The notes: generated by a model not told the origin, from the letters alone. Counted from the first letter of the stretch, positions 8,555-16,446 are shown. The stretch: DNA of 64,000 nt from Deltaproteobacteria bacterium (GCA_013349295.1 DUZW01000011.1:1-64000); one strand, 5' to 3'. Numbers and translations: made by a program.

Positions 8555-9500
8555 ATGTTCAGACCGGAAATTAAAGTTATTGACTGCACCGTCCGCGACG
8601 GTGGCTTGATGAACAAATGGCAGTTTGACGACAAATTCGTCCGCGCTGTCTATCAGGGGCTGAGCGAGGCCGGGGTCGATTACATGGAGATCGGCTACCT
8701 CAGCTCCGAATCCGCCTTTTGCCGCACCGAGGTCGGCCCCTGGAAATTCTGCGCCGAGGATGATCTGCTGCGCATCATCGGCGACAGCGAAAAAAAGATC
8801 AAATTCTCGGCCATGGCCGACATCGGCCGCATCGACTACAACGATATCCGCCCCAAAAAGGAGAGCGTGCTCGATATGGTGCGGGTGGCCTGCTATGTCC
8901 ACCAGATCGACAAGGCCATCGCCTTGGCCCACCATTGCCAGGACAAGGGCTACGAAACGACGATCAATCTGATGGCCGTATCCACCGTGGGTCCGCGGGA
9001 GCTGGAAGAAGGGCTGGACGATCTGGCGAAAAGCCGGGTGCCGATCATCTATCTGGTGGACAGCTTCGGCGCCTTCTACCAAGAGGACATCGAGGTGCTG
9101 GCCAAAATGTACATGGAGCGCCTGTCCGGCAAGACCATCGGCATCCATGCCCACAACAACCAGCAGCTGGCCTTTGCCAACACCATCTCTTCCGTGATCT
9201 GCGGGATCAACTATCTGGACGCCACCCTGTACGGCATGGGACGCGGCGCGGGCAACTGCCCCACGGAACTGCTGCTCTCCTTCCTCAAAAATCCCAAGTT
9301 CAATGTGCGCCCGCTCATCAAGGTCATCGAGGAGGAGATTCTCCCCTGGCGGGAGAAGATCGACTGGCTATTTCATCCCCTACATGGTCGGCGGAGTTAT
9401 GAACCAGCATCCAAAAGCGGCCATGGCCTGCATGGAATCCGACAAGAAAAATCAGATCACCGAATTTTACGACCAGATGACCAGCGCTGCTGCTATCTGA
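8555..9500 (+). pseudogene. HMGL-like (DRE-TIM) aldolase, 2-nt frameshift near 9366
   Basis: A protein of the HMG-CoA lyase / 4-hydroxy-2-oxovalerate aldolase superfamily. It starts with KVIDCTVRDGGLMN (divalent-metal Asp and DR motif) and continues with the barrel motifs YMEIGYLS, IYLVDSFGAF, IGIHAHNNQQLAF (HxH metal ligands) and GMGRGAGNCPTELLL. The frame from 8555 goes wrong after EKIDW (about base 9367). The expected family C-terminus, GYFIPYMVGGVMNQHPKAAM to DFYDQM-like TEFYDQMTSAAAI, continues in another frame to a TGA at 9500. Restoring two G residues in CTGG-CTAT would rejoin them. Either a real frameshift or an error in a G-run explains this. The start has AAGGAGA. A terminator follows, so the gene is a single unit. 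Confidence 0.8.
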
Positions 9501-9524
9501 TTCTTCTCACCCAGCTTTCCAAGC

Positions 9525-9557
9525 AAGGCAGATCCTTCCGGGGTCTGCCTTTTTTTA
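9525..9557 (+). terminator. Rho-independent terminator
   Basis: AGGCAGATCC pairs with GGGTCTGCCT (one G-T pair) around a short loop, followed by a run of seven or eight T. It lies 25 bases after the true stop of the aldolase at 9500, which supports reading the gene to that stop rather than to the out-of-frame stop at 9583. Confidence 0.9.
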
Positions 9558-9616
9558 TTGCTCATCCTCCTCCTGTTTCTTGATATAATGAAACAGACGC
9601 ACCACAGGAGGACACC

Positions 9617-10105
9617 ATGCATATATCAAGCGGACAACACTTTCCTTATCGATTCATCGCCCTTCTGGCGCTCTTCCTGGCAGTTGGCGCTTGCGGTCGT
9701 CCAGCCTACTTTTTCCGTGGGGATCTCCGTATCAACACGGCCCTGGAATCGAATCATCCCTTGCCTGGCTACACATATTACTACAGCGGCCCCGAGGATT
9801 TCCCCCTGGCCATCCTGGGAATCCGAACGGAATTCCGCCTAAAAAAAGAGTTTTGGATCCCGGTGGAACTGACAGAAAAGAAACTGCAGGATTGGATGCT
9901 GATCATCGACAACCCCCATCGCAGCCTGACAACCAGGTACCATGGCAAAGTGATCCGGACAGCGGAAGGAGAGGAGATCGGCATCTGGTACTCGCCCCAG
10001 GAATGGTCCACGGTACGAATGGGAACAGATGGGGAGGTCGCCATCGACACCCCGCCCAACACCCTTTATAAGAAAATCAGCGGCGACACCACCGGATTCC
10101 CTTAA
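9617..10105 (+). CDS. Putative lipoprotein of unknown function
   Basis: A 162-residue protein with a lipoprotein signal: a basic start, a hydrophobic FIALLALFLAVGAC and a lipobox Cys at about residue 26. It is therefore probably anchored to the inner or outer membrane after lipidation. The mature part is a small, tyrosine- and proline-containing domain with no family I recognise. AGGAGG at a good distance before ATG 9617 fixes the start. The gene follows a strong terminator and precedes the macro-domain gene by 23 bases, so the two may share a transcript. Confidence 0.75.
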   Translation: MHISSGQHFPYRFIALLALFLAVGACGRPAYFFRGDLRINTALESNHPLPGYTYYYSGPEDFPLAILGIRTEFRLKKEFWIPVELTEKKLQDWMLIIDNPHRSLTTRYHGKVIRTAEGEEIGIWYSPQEWSTVRMGTDGEVAIDTPPNTLYKKISGDTTGFP

Positions 10106-10128
10106 GCACCTGGCGGAAAAAGACAAAG

Positions 10129-10644
10129 ATGACAAACAACGGAATACAATTGACCGAAGAGGATATCACCGGGATCAAGGTGGATGCCATTGTGAATGCC
10201 GCGAACAACTCCCTGCGTGGCGGCGGCGGGGTTGACGGTGCCATCCACCGGAGCGCCGGCCCGGAACTGCTCGCGGAATGCCGGACCCTGGGCGGCTGCC
10301 CGACGGGGGAAGCACGGATCACCAGGGGCTACAACCTGCCCGCCGCCTGGGTCATCCACACGGTAGGCCCGGTCTGGCACGGCGGCACACAGGGAGAACC
10401 GGGGCTGCTGGCCCGCTGCTACCGCAGCTGTTTTTCCCTGGCCCAGGAACATGGGGTTAGAAATATTGCCTTTCCCGCGATCAGCACCGGGGTATATAGC
10501 TATCCAAAAGAAGAGGCCGCCCGCATTGCCGTTCAGGAGGCAAGGCGAGCCCTGGCGGAAAACAAAACCCTCGCCAAGATCCTCTTTGTCTGCTTTAACC
10601 AGGCAACAAAACTGGCGTACCAGAAGGCATTGGCAGAATTCTAA
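10129..10644 (+). CDS. Macro-domain protein (O-acetyl-ADP-ribose deacetylase type)
   Basis: A 171-residue single-domain macro protein like YmdB. Diagnostic are DAIVNAANNSLRGGGGVDGAI (ADP-ribose-binding loop 1 with the catalytic Asn and Asp), IHTVGPVWHGG and AFPAISTGVYSYP (loop 2, diphosphate-binding). Family members bind ADP-ribose and remove acetyl or ADP-ribosyl groups from metabolites and proteins. Length and motifs are complete. The gene converges with the S4-domain gene on the other strand, and their stops overlap by four bases. No NAD-consuming partner is adjacent, so the cellular target is unknown. Confidence 0.93.
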   Translation: MTNNGIQLTEEDITGIKVDAIVNAANNSLRGGGGVDGAIHRSAGPELLAECRTLGGCPTGEARITRGYNLPAAWVIHTVGPVWHGGTQGEPGLLARCYRSCFSLAQEHGVRNIAFPAISTGVYSYPKEEAARIAVQEARRALAENKTLAKILFVCFNQATKLAYQKALAEF

Positions 10645-10868
10645 TCACCCGCCTGCGCGACAACCTCCAGGATCTCCCCGGCAAACTCCACCAGATCTCC
10701 GGGGACAAGCTGACGGCCGCGGCGGGTTTCCACCTCGCCGTTGACCTTTGCCTCACCTTCCTGAATCCGGAGCTTTCCCTCGCCGCCGGTCTCAACCACC
10801 CCTGCCAGTTTAAGCAACTGGCCAAGCCGGATAACCCCTTCGCGCACTGCCACCTGCTGCCTGCCCAT
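10641..10868 (-). CDS. Small S4-domain RNA-binding protein
   Basis: A 75-residue stand-alone S4 domain of the YbcJ/YaaA kind: IRLGQLLKLAGVVETGGEGK, then EGEAKVNGEVETRRGRQLVPGD, the usual alpha-L RNA-binding pattern ending in VEFAGEILEV. Such proteins bind structured RNA, probably ribosomal. The size is typical and the start is the only good ATG, upstream of TACTTATT-poor sequence. The next gene upstream on the same strand is a cupin protein 17 bases away, so the two are probably co-transcribed. Confidence 0.88.
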   Translation of the reverse strand: MGRQQVAVREGVIRLGQLLKLAGVVETGGEGKLRIQEGEAKVNGEVETRRGRQLVPGDLVEFAGEILEVVAQAGD

Positions 10869-10885
10869 ACTATGTATTCCTCTTG

Positions 10886-11206
10886 TTAGAACGGCGGGGC
10901 GATGGTCACCAGAATCCGCAAATCGGTGTGTGCCCGAACGCCGTGGGGTTCACTGATATCGCAAAGCAGAAGATCCCCTGCCTGCGCCGGGATGGCCTGT
11001 TCATCCTTGCCGAGAAATTCCCCTGTTCCCTCAAGCACCTGAATGGAGAGCTGGCCTTCCACCTCATGGTAATGTACCGGAAAAACCTGCCCGGCGCTGA
11101 GATTGAAATTCAGGATCCTGAACCAGGGCGAATCGTGGATCAGCACCCTTTTCATATTCCGGCTGTCGAAAATCCTGGTCTCATCAAGGCTCTTTTTCTC
11201 CATCAT
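10886..11206 (-). CDS. Small cupin-domain protein
   Basis: A 106-residue single cupin beta-barrel. Cupin motif 1 appears as PVHYHEVEGQLSIQVLEGTG (two His and a Glu for metal binding) and motif 2 as PAQAGDLLLCDISEPHGVRA with a third His. The fold is used for sensing or small-molecule enzymes, and nothing in the sequence fixes the ligand. It lies directly upstream of the S4-domain gene on the same strand. The start is supported by GGGAGGTGCCGC on the minus strand just before the ATG pair. Confidence 0.85.
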   Translation of the reverse strand: MMEKKSLDETRIFDSRNMKRVLIHDSPWFRILNFNLSAGQVFPVHYHEVEGQLSIQVLEGTGEFLGKDEQAIPAQAGDLLLCDISEPHGVRAHTDLRILVTIAPPF

Positions 11207-11379
11207 TGCGGCACCTCCCGTGGGCAGATTGAATGTATCTCTTTGCGCCCATTATACGAGATCCGCGCCCTTTTTTCCTTGACCTGAATCAACGCTTACG
11301 AGATTTCCCATCGGGCAGGAGGCAGGGTTGCTTTACCGCCATCCCACACCACCGAACATGCACTTCCACCTCCAGGTGA

Positions 11380-11399
11380 GTGCGCCCGGCAGGGCGCAC
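11380..11399. terminator. Perfect GC hairpin
   Basis: GTGCGCCC and GGGCGCAC form a perfect 8-bp stem around GGCA, lying just beyond the bactofilin terminator. It has no clear T-tract on the minus strand, so it may be a back-up terminator. The rest of 11207-11379 shows nothing recognisable. Confidence 0.4.
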
Positions 11400-11401
11400 A
11401 T

Positions 11402-11433
11402 AAAAAAACCGCCATCCGAGATTCGCATGGCGG
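11402..11433 (-). terminator. Rho-independent terminator of the bactofilin gene
   Basis: Read on the minus strand, CCGCCAT and ATGGCGG form a stem around an 11-base loop, followed by seven T residues. It lies 30 bases after the bactofilin stop. Confidence 0.88.
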
Positions 11434-11462
11434 CGAGCAGACACAAGACGTTGGGCTGCTGA

Positions 11463-11927
11463 TTACTTAAGGGCAACACCCTTCTTTTTAGCCTGAGCCG
11501 GGAAGGAGGCCTCCTTGGTCCGCAACTCCCAATCCTCTTCGGAGGCTGCAGAGCCGGGCACCAGCCGTAACTCCTGACTCCGGGATTTGATCTCCCCGCT
11601 TAAGACAGCGCCGGATTCCACCGCCAAGTCCATGGTCTCGACCTTGCCTTCGATAAAGCCGCTTTTCACCACATAGAGCTTCTTGACATTGACCGTCCCC
11701 TCAACCCGACCGGAGCAGACAAAGGTACCGACAACAATGTCCCCGGTTATCGTTCCGGTTTCTCCAAGGATCAGATACTCACCGCGAATGTTTCCTTCGG
11801 CCTTGCCGTCAAGCCGAAGTTTTCCTTTGAAAGAGATATCACCGACCAGTTGCATATCCGCGCCGATTACGCTGGTAATCATCTCTGATTTTGTCTCTCC
11901 GATGCCATGCTTGTTAAAAAAACCCAT
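11463..11927 (-). CDS. Bactofilin (polymer-forming cytoskeletal protein)
   Basis: A 154-residue bactofilin. The central DUF583-type beta-helix (about residues 17-112) is recognisable from short repeats such as SVIGADMQLVGDISFKGKLR, LDGKAEGNIRGEYLILG and GRVEGTVNVKKLYV, with flexible N- and C-terminal tails. Bactofilins polymerise without nucleotides and position cell-wall enzymes. I chose ATG 11927, with AGGTGA just upstream, over a GTG three codons earlier. The next gene upstream on the same strand is an M23 peptidase, the classical bactofilin partner, so the pair probably acts in localised peptidoglycan remodelling and cell shape. Confidence 0.93.
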   Translation of the reverse strand: MGFFNKHGIGETKSEMITSVIGADMQLVGDISFKGKLRLDGKAEGNIRGEYLILGETGTITGDIVVGTFVCSGRVEGTVNVKKLYVVKSGFIEGKVETMDLAVESGAVLSGEIKSRSQELRLVPGSAASEEDWELRTKEASFPAQAKKKGVALK

Positions 11928-11989
11928 GCCGATCACCTAGTTCGGATTTTTTAAAAAAGTATCCTCTGGACGAAGAACCCGGCGCTGCA

Positions 11990-12880
11990 TCATCGGGTCC
12001 TTGCCGCAACCTGTTTCGACGACAACGCGGCAGTGCGGGAATTCACCTGAATAAATTTAACCGGATCGAGCAATTTGTTCCGATATTTGATTTCGTAATG
12101 CAGATGAGCACCCGTGCTTCTCCCCGAGTTGCCCACCAAGCCGATAACCTGCCCTCTGGCCACGGTATCACCCTGCTTGACAAAATCCTGCTGGAGATGA
12201 AGATAACTGGTCTGGAATCTGTTGCCGTGATCTATCTCAACAAAATGGCCATGACCGCTGTCATAGCCATTGGTGACGACCACCCCATCCGCCGGGGCAA
12301 CGATCTTGGTGCCGGGATTGTTTTTGATATCAACCCCGCTGTGAAAAGCAGGCTCCCCATTGATGGGATCAAGCCGTCCCCCAAACTGGGAGGTAATGGT
12401 GCCCCGAACAGGCGCCCCGAGAGGCACGGACTGGATGGTATCCAGATAATGGTCCACCTTCAGGGTGAGACCTTCATAAGAATCCTGCGGCAGCCGGGTA
12501 AAAGGACCACCCGCGCCCTTTCTGCTCTCATGCACCTCAAGCTTCACCCCCACCGAGGCGAGAATGGATTCGATAACCTGACTCTTGTGTTTGAGGTCGG
12601 CCAGGGCGGCGTTTAACTGGGCCTGCTGCTCATGCTCCTGCTTGGTGGTACGCTCCTGCATGCTGGCATTCAAGGCAATGGTTGAGGTCAATTGCTGTTG
12701 CATTTCCGCCATCTGCCGGTGCATGGCAAAGTTTTGCCCGGAAAAAAACCAGCCGACTCCGCTGCCGAGCACCAGAAAACAACAAACCCCGAGTGCAATC
12801 CTGATGGCGTTTCGGGATATGGCAAACGAGCGGATTACCCCCCGCTCGCCGGTAACGATAAAATGTATCTTTTTATCCAT
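11990..12880 (-). CDS. M23 (LytM) family peptidoglycan endopeptidase
   Basis: A 296-residue inner-membrane-anchored periplasmic protein: a short cytoplasmic start, one transmembrane helix (about residues 24-48), a coiled-coil stretch (about 50-110, rich in Gln and Glu), then a C-terminal M23 domain. Its zinc-site motifs are FHSGVDIKNN (HxxxD) and AHLHYEIKYRN (HxH). It should cleave cross-link peptides in the cell wall. The pairing with the downstream bactofilin gene, 62 bases away, suggests shape control. I chose ATG 12880, preceded by GAGGGGGCC, and the extra 15 residues from the more upstream ATG are not family-like. Confidence 0.92.
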   Translation of the reverse strand: MDKKIHFIVTGERGVIRSFAISRNAIRIALGVCCFLVLGSGVGWFFSGQNFAMHRQMAEMQQQLTSTIALNASMQERTTKQEHEQQAQLNAALADLKHKSQVIESILASVGVKLEVHESRKGAGGPFTRLPQDSYEGLTLKVDHYLDTIQSVPLGAPVRGTITSQFGGRLDPINGEPAFHSGVDIKNNPGTKIVAPADGVVVTNGYDSGHGHFVEIDHGNRFQTSYLHLQQDFVKQGDTVARGQVIGLVGNSGRSTGAHLHYEIKYRNKLLDPVKFIQVNSRTAALSSKQVAARTR

Positions 12881-13139
12881 GCAGCGAGGCCCCCTCTCGT
12901 ATGCAATCCGGCTGTAACACAGCACCGAACCCGCACAAATCGTCCCTAGTGCGTAAAACTATCTCCTCGGAAAAGAACGAAAATTTATCCTAAATTGTGA
13001 AAAGAGTACCAGGAATACAACGGGCAAACCAGATTTTTTTTGACCCCCTCCAAGAGAGTCCCCTGCAAACCGTTATCCCCCGGCATTGTGAACCGGTTAT
13101 TTTTTTTACGCGCCAAAAATCTCAGACAAGGGAAAGGTC
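12881..13139. other. Intergenic region, no gene seen
   Basis: This AT-rich stretch between the M23 peptidase start and the transposase remnant probably contains the promoter of the peptidase-bactofilin unit. An ATTTATCCTAAATTGTG block near 12990 is a plausible but unproven promoter area. No coding frame is convincing. Confidence 0.4.
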
Positions 13140-13267
13140 AAGCTCGTGGTCAATGAGGTGAGTCAGGGAGTATTCAAAGGTGCCAGCAGGATCTGCTTGG
13201 CGAAGTGGATGGGGATGAACTTGCCCTGGGCGCACGAGCACGGTGTGTTGCGGGATATTGCAGTCAT
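13140..13267 (-). pseudogene. Remnant of an IS1182-type transposase N-terminus
   Basis: On the minus strand an ATG at 13267 opens a short frame that reads GKFIPIHFAKQIL. After a one-base deletion (an expected second C in CTGC-TGGCACC) it continues as GTFEYSLTHLIDHELDLS in another frame. This order, an N-terminal segment followed by PGTFEYxLxxLxDHExDLS, is what I know from the start of IS1182-family transposases. Only about 40 codons remain, and the catalytic DDE region is absent. It lies immediately outside the last attC-like site, marking the edge of the accessory block. Confidence 0.6.
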
Positions 13268-13327
13268 TATACAATGAAAAGATGTGCTAATACAGGCCAA
13301 AGTACAATGAGTTGAGTTTTTCTACAG

Positions 13328-13401
13328 GCTCAACGCCAAGTTCACCGGCGGCAATGGAGCGCAGCGGAATTGCCGTCCGAGTGCAGCGCCTTGTTAAGTG
13401 C
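13328..13401 (-). repeat. attC-like integron recombination site 3
   Basis: A 74-base imperfect palindrome directly after the methyltransferase stop. Read on the minus strand it begins GCACTTAAC (R'' box, RYYYAAC fits as CTTAAC with preceding A) and ends GTTGAGC (R' box GTTRRRY). Between them the arms CGGACGGCAAT and ATTGCCGCCGG can pair. Gene, site and orientation match an integron cassette boundary. Confidence 0.75.
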
Positions 13402-13403
13402 TT

Positions 13404-14564
13404 TTATTTAGATTTAAGAGCGTGAAAAATTGATTGCCCAACCACTTTGCTGAGGTCAGAAGGAACAGCATTTCCAAGCTGGCGCATTACCTCCCCCCAT
13501 GCTCCTCGAAAAACAAAAGTGTCAGGGAATGTTTGAATTCTTGCGCTTTCACGAACTGTAAAGTAACGAACACTACCATCTTCAAAGCGAATCATGTTCT
13601 CGCCGCCAGGAACTCCGTGCCCACCGGCCTTTAATGCCTTAGATGGCTCATCTATATAACTGCCAGTATGCCCCGGATAGATTTTGGCGCCATCCTTAAA
13701 CTCATGATGATTATATAACTTAGCCTTTGGAGATTTCGGATCTGGTAGATCTGCTAGAGCATCTCGTACAGTTACCCACGGCTTATGCCGTGGCTCGAAC
13801 ATTCCATACTTGTTGTATAGCTTTTGAATCAAGCTCCGTTCTTTTTCACTTATTAATGGATAGTTAATTTTGTGCCGTGCCCAATATTGTTTTGTTATCC
13901 ATTTATCCCAAAGTAATGCATCCTCTGAATGTGTTGGCTCAGGGAATGTCCATTTGGCATTAATGTCAGAACGAAACCCAACAATAAAAACACGTTCCCT
14001 CTTCTGTGGCACGCCATAGTCAGCCGCATTGACTAAACGATAGACGACATTGTATTCAAGCTCAGTATGTTTATTTTGTGTGTGATAACGCTCAAGTCTT
14101 GCGCGGTGATCTTGCCAATTTTCCTTTGGATTTTTGAAAATTGACGGATACTGTAACTGTAAAACGATGTACTCAAAATATTCAAAAAAGCTCTTCCTTA
14201 GTAGTCCCTTCACATTTTCAAAGACAAACGCACGTGGTTTTTTTTCACGTATTGCGCGAACTGCCTCTGGAAACATATCCCTTGAGTCATTATATCCTTT
14301 TGCTTTACCACCCAAAGAAAATGGTTGGCACGGCGGGCCACCGGAAACGAGATCAATAGTTTCATTCACACTTAAATAGTCAAATTTTGTTACATCACCT
14401 TCGTAAAGCCCAGCTCCATAATTAAATATTTTGTTGGAGCGAATAGTCTGACAGGCATCTTCATTAAACTCGACGATCACTTTGGGTGAAAAGCCAGCTC
14501 CATGAAGGCCAATTGCCAAACCACCTGCCCCAGCAAAAAGCTCAATTGAATTTAGTTCTCGCAT
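13404..14564 (-). CDS. C5-cytosine DNA methyltransferase (Eco29kI-type M subunit)
   Basis: A 386-residue m5C methyltransferase with motif I LFAGAGGLAIGL (residues 9-20), motif IV SGGPPCQPFS with catalytic Cys79, motif VI ENVKG (116-120), motif VIII QKRERVF (near 193) and motif X GNAVPSDL near the C-terminus. The target-recognition region lies between VIII and IX. It methylates cytosine and should protect DNA from the endonuclease encoded 5 bases upstream. If the pair is Eco29kI-like, the target would be CCGCGG (inference from the endonuclease). Codon and base use are more AT-rich than in surrounding genes, consistent with acquisition as a gene cassette. Confidence 0.95.
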   Translation of the reverse strand: MRELNSIELFAGAGGLAIGLHGAGFSPKVIVEFNEDACQTIRSNKIFNYGAGLYEGDVTKFDYLSVNETIDLVSGGPPCQPFSLGGKAKGYNDSRDMFPEAVRAIREKKPRAFVFENVKGLLRKSFFEYFEYIVLQLQYPSIFKNPKENWQDHRARLERYHTQNKHTELEYNVVYRLVNAADYGVPQKRERVFIVGFRSDINAKWTFPEPTHSEDALLWDKWITKQYWARHKINYPLISEKERSLIQKLYNKYGMFEPRHKPWVTVRDALADLPDPKSPKAKLYNHHEFKDGAKIYPGHTGSYIDEPSKALKAGGHGVPGGENMIRFEDGSVRYFTVRESARIQTFPDTFVFRGAWGEVMRQLGNAVPSDLSKVVGQSIFHALKSK

Positions 14565-14569
14565 ATATT

Positions 14570-15229
14570 TTAAATTTCCTGTTTTGGCAGTTTGTACGCT
14601 TTGATCTTTTGTAAGATTACTTCTTTTTCTCGCGGCTGCCCAGTAAGTTGAGCTGCATAATACCGACCGTTATGGAGAGTATCCCATTCAGATGGGGCTT
14701 GATTGTATCTTCCAGCTCCGGGAGCGTTAATGCCAAAACCATCAATATATGAGTTCCACAATGGTCCGTATTGTCGTATTAAGTACGATTCCATAGCGCC
14801 GATCATGTCAGTGGCCCTGCCTTGTAGAATCATGAACCTACAAAGGAAGTCTTCATTCTTTAAATTCTCGGCCTGGTCAATACTTCGTAAGTGTTTCATT
14901 AGCCTTGATCTCAATGCAGTTCCATCTCCGCTTCTCAAACCCTGCCTTGTGCCAGATGGAACTGCCTTGCCAACATAGATAGGATGCATCGGGGGTAAAA
15001 TTCCTTGATAGCATGTCCCGTCAGTTACTTTGAGAAATAGCGCATAAACCCCGGCTCCATTAAATCTTGGTAAATTGTTGAGTTGGAAGTAAGGCGTTCC
15101 CTCAAAGAACTTAAAAGCCGGCTTTACGACAGCATCAATTTTTGTGTCTGAAATTTTTACTATGTGATTGTTTATATCAAACAAAGCAGCTCCCCTTAAG
15201 GTTTGCGCATATTCTGCGATTTTGAGCAC
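14570..15229 (-). CDS. Eco29kI-family GIY-YIG restriction endonuclease
   Basis: A 219-residue type II restriction enzyme. The GIY-YIG core is seen as GVYALFLK (Tyr62) and IYVGKAV (Tyr85), followed by Arg109, His113, Glu147 and Asn159. The spacing Arg-4-His, His-34-Glu, Glu-12-Asn equals that I recall for the active site of Eco29kI (Arg104, His108, Glu142, Asn154), whose length is 214. The predicted target is therefore CCGCGG. The start is a GTG lying within the R' box of the upstream attC-like site; no in-frame ATG precedes residue 81. The methyltransferase follows after 5 bases, so restriction and modification genes share one cassette in the same order as in the Eco29kI operon. Confidence 0.88.
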   Translation of the reverse strand: MLKIAEYAQTLRGAALFDINNHIVKISDTKIDAVVKPAFKFFEGTPYFQLNNLPRFNGAGVYALFLKVTDGTCYQGILPPMHPIYVGKAVPSGTRQGLRSGDGTALRSRLMKHLRSIDQAENLKNEDFLCRFMILQGRATDMIGAMESYLIRQYGPLWNSYIDGFGINAPGAGRYNQAPSEWDTLHNGRYYAAQLTGQPREKEVILQKIKAYKLPKQEI

Positions 15230-15295
15230 TTAACGACCGAGATAAGCGGAAAACTGGCCAGAGGCCGGGTTTTCCGCTTGATTGATTTGTTATGC
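15226..15295 (-). repeat. attC-like integron recombination site 2
   Basis: A 70-base site after the DUF4365 gene. On the minus strand it runs from GCATAAC to GTTAAGTGC, and the arms AAGCGGAAAACC and AGTTTTCCGCTT form a long stem around a CCTCTGG loop region. The ends fit the inverse-core and core pattern of attC sites (R' GTTAAGT fits GTTRRRY exactly). Confidence 0.82.
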
Positions 15296-15309
15296 ATGCC
15301 TAGCCTTTT

Positions 15310-16329
15310 TTAAAGGTCTGAGGTGCTTACTCCAAGTGATGATGGGATACTCCACTCGCGGCAAATTTCTTCAAACATTGCCCCTAAATTCTCTAACTGA
15401 TCCCATAGAATTCTTATTTCCATGAATGTACGAGTTTCTTTGCGTGTATAGAGCCGATTTGCGGAAAATGGAGTAGACCATGCATTCTCCTCTTCATCTT
15501 TGTCATCCTCTGCTCCCGTTTTAGAGTGGCTAAAGATTTGTGGGCGGCCTGAGTTGACAAGGTTTACAAGTTGTTCATGTGCTGTTCGCATTGGATACCA
15601 TAATGGTTCTTGAGTCCAAAAATCATATCGAAGAAGTATTTTGGCAAAATATTGAGCGGTTTCAATTAAAGACTCGTCATAAACATAATCTAGGCGACCT
15701 TTTTGATATGAAAATTTTTGAAATGCTGCATAAAATTTTGACCTTTTGGCATAAAACCTTAGAGCTCCAAGTGAATTTTTGTTTGCTGTTATTTCATTCT
15801 TAATAGGAACATATATCGTTTTATGTTTTTTATCAGAATAGTTTGGGTCATTTGGAAGTAAAATTTTGTCTATATAATCAGTTAAGCATACAAAAAAAAT
15901 TCTATTATTCGATACATCTACTAAAAAAAGTAAGACTGGAACTGCTGCGCCTATCCTTTGAACTGTTACAAGTTCTGGCGTGTCAATCTTGAAAACGGCA
16001 ACTTCTATTTCATGATTCTCAGAGGGTGAATGTAGCTTTTCAGAAACTGGTTTTATTTCGACATTGTAACGAGGTTTAACAGTTAGCTTTTGGGTTTTTA
16101 TTAATTCGCTACCTTTTACCTGAACAAATAAATGTTCTCCAAGAGTGTCATAGGTATCGACACCTTTATCTTTCGATTTTGTCTTTTCAAATAACTCTAC
16201 ATTTAGGTCTATACCGTAGTCAGGAACTAATTCCCTTATGCTCCATTCTTCGGGAAGCATGTTTTTAACTAATTTTACAGCTCTTTCTCCGATAATGTGA
16301 GCTGCAGGCTTTCTTTTAGTTCGGCTCAT
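15310..16329 (-). CDS. DUF4365 nuclease-like protein (cassette-borne)
   Basis: A 339-residue protein whose N-terminal 160 residues match the DUF4365 pattern: GERAVKLVKN, then VPDYGIDLNVELFE (Asp41 in GID) and HLFVQVKGSE (Gln70-x-Lys72). This looks like a PD-(D/E)XK nuclease core, D...(E/Q)xK. The C-terminal half is unrecognised, and no membrane segments are present. Proteins of this type are common in mobile and defence-rich regions, but biochemical roles are poorly described. ATG 16329 is chosen because the 27 codons further upstream run into the attC-like site. It lies between two attC-like sites as a single-gene cassette. Confidence 0.75.
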   Translation of the reverse strand: MSRTKRKPAAHIIGERAVKLVKNMLPEEWSIRELVPDYGIDLNVELFEKTKSKDKGVDTYDTLGEHLFVQVKGSELIKTQKLTVKPRYNVEIKPVSEKLHSPSENHEIEVAVFKIDTPELVTVQRIGAAVPVLLFLVDVSNNRIFFVCLTDYIDKILLPNDPNYSDKKHKTIYVPIKNEITANKNSLGALRFYAKRSKFYAAFQKFSYQKGRLDYVYDESLIETAQYFAKILLRYDFWTQEPLWYPMRTAHEQLVNLVNSGRPQIFSHSKTGAEDDKDEEENAWSTPFSANRLYTRKETRTFMEIRILWDQLENLGAMFEEICREWSIPSSLGVSTSDL

Positions 16330-16356
16330 TAATGTTCCCGCATGTAGAAATTTTTT

Positions 16357-16446
16357 GCATAACGTTTCCCATAACCAGCGGGCCACCAGAACTAGACCGT
16401 CAGGCCGCAAGCGTTCTTCCCGTCTGCGTTAATGGGCTGGTTAGGC
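16357..16446 (-). repeat. attC-like integron recombination site 1
   Basis: A 90-base imperfect palindrome overlapping the SIR2-like gene stop. On the minus strand it starts GCCTAAC (R'' box RYYYAAC), ends GTTATGC, and the arms CCCATTAACGCAGACGGG and the complement of CCCATAACCAGCGGG pair with a few unpaired bases. The extra unpaired bases on one arm are typical of attC. This is the clearest of the three sites. Confidence 0.85.

Noticed and set aside
8555-9583. Taking the full open frame to 9583 as the natural aldolase
   Set aside because: The last ~70 residues are unlike the family, while the family C-terminus is present in another frame ending at 9500 just before a terminator.
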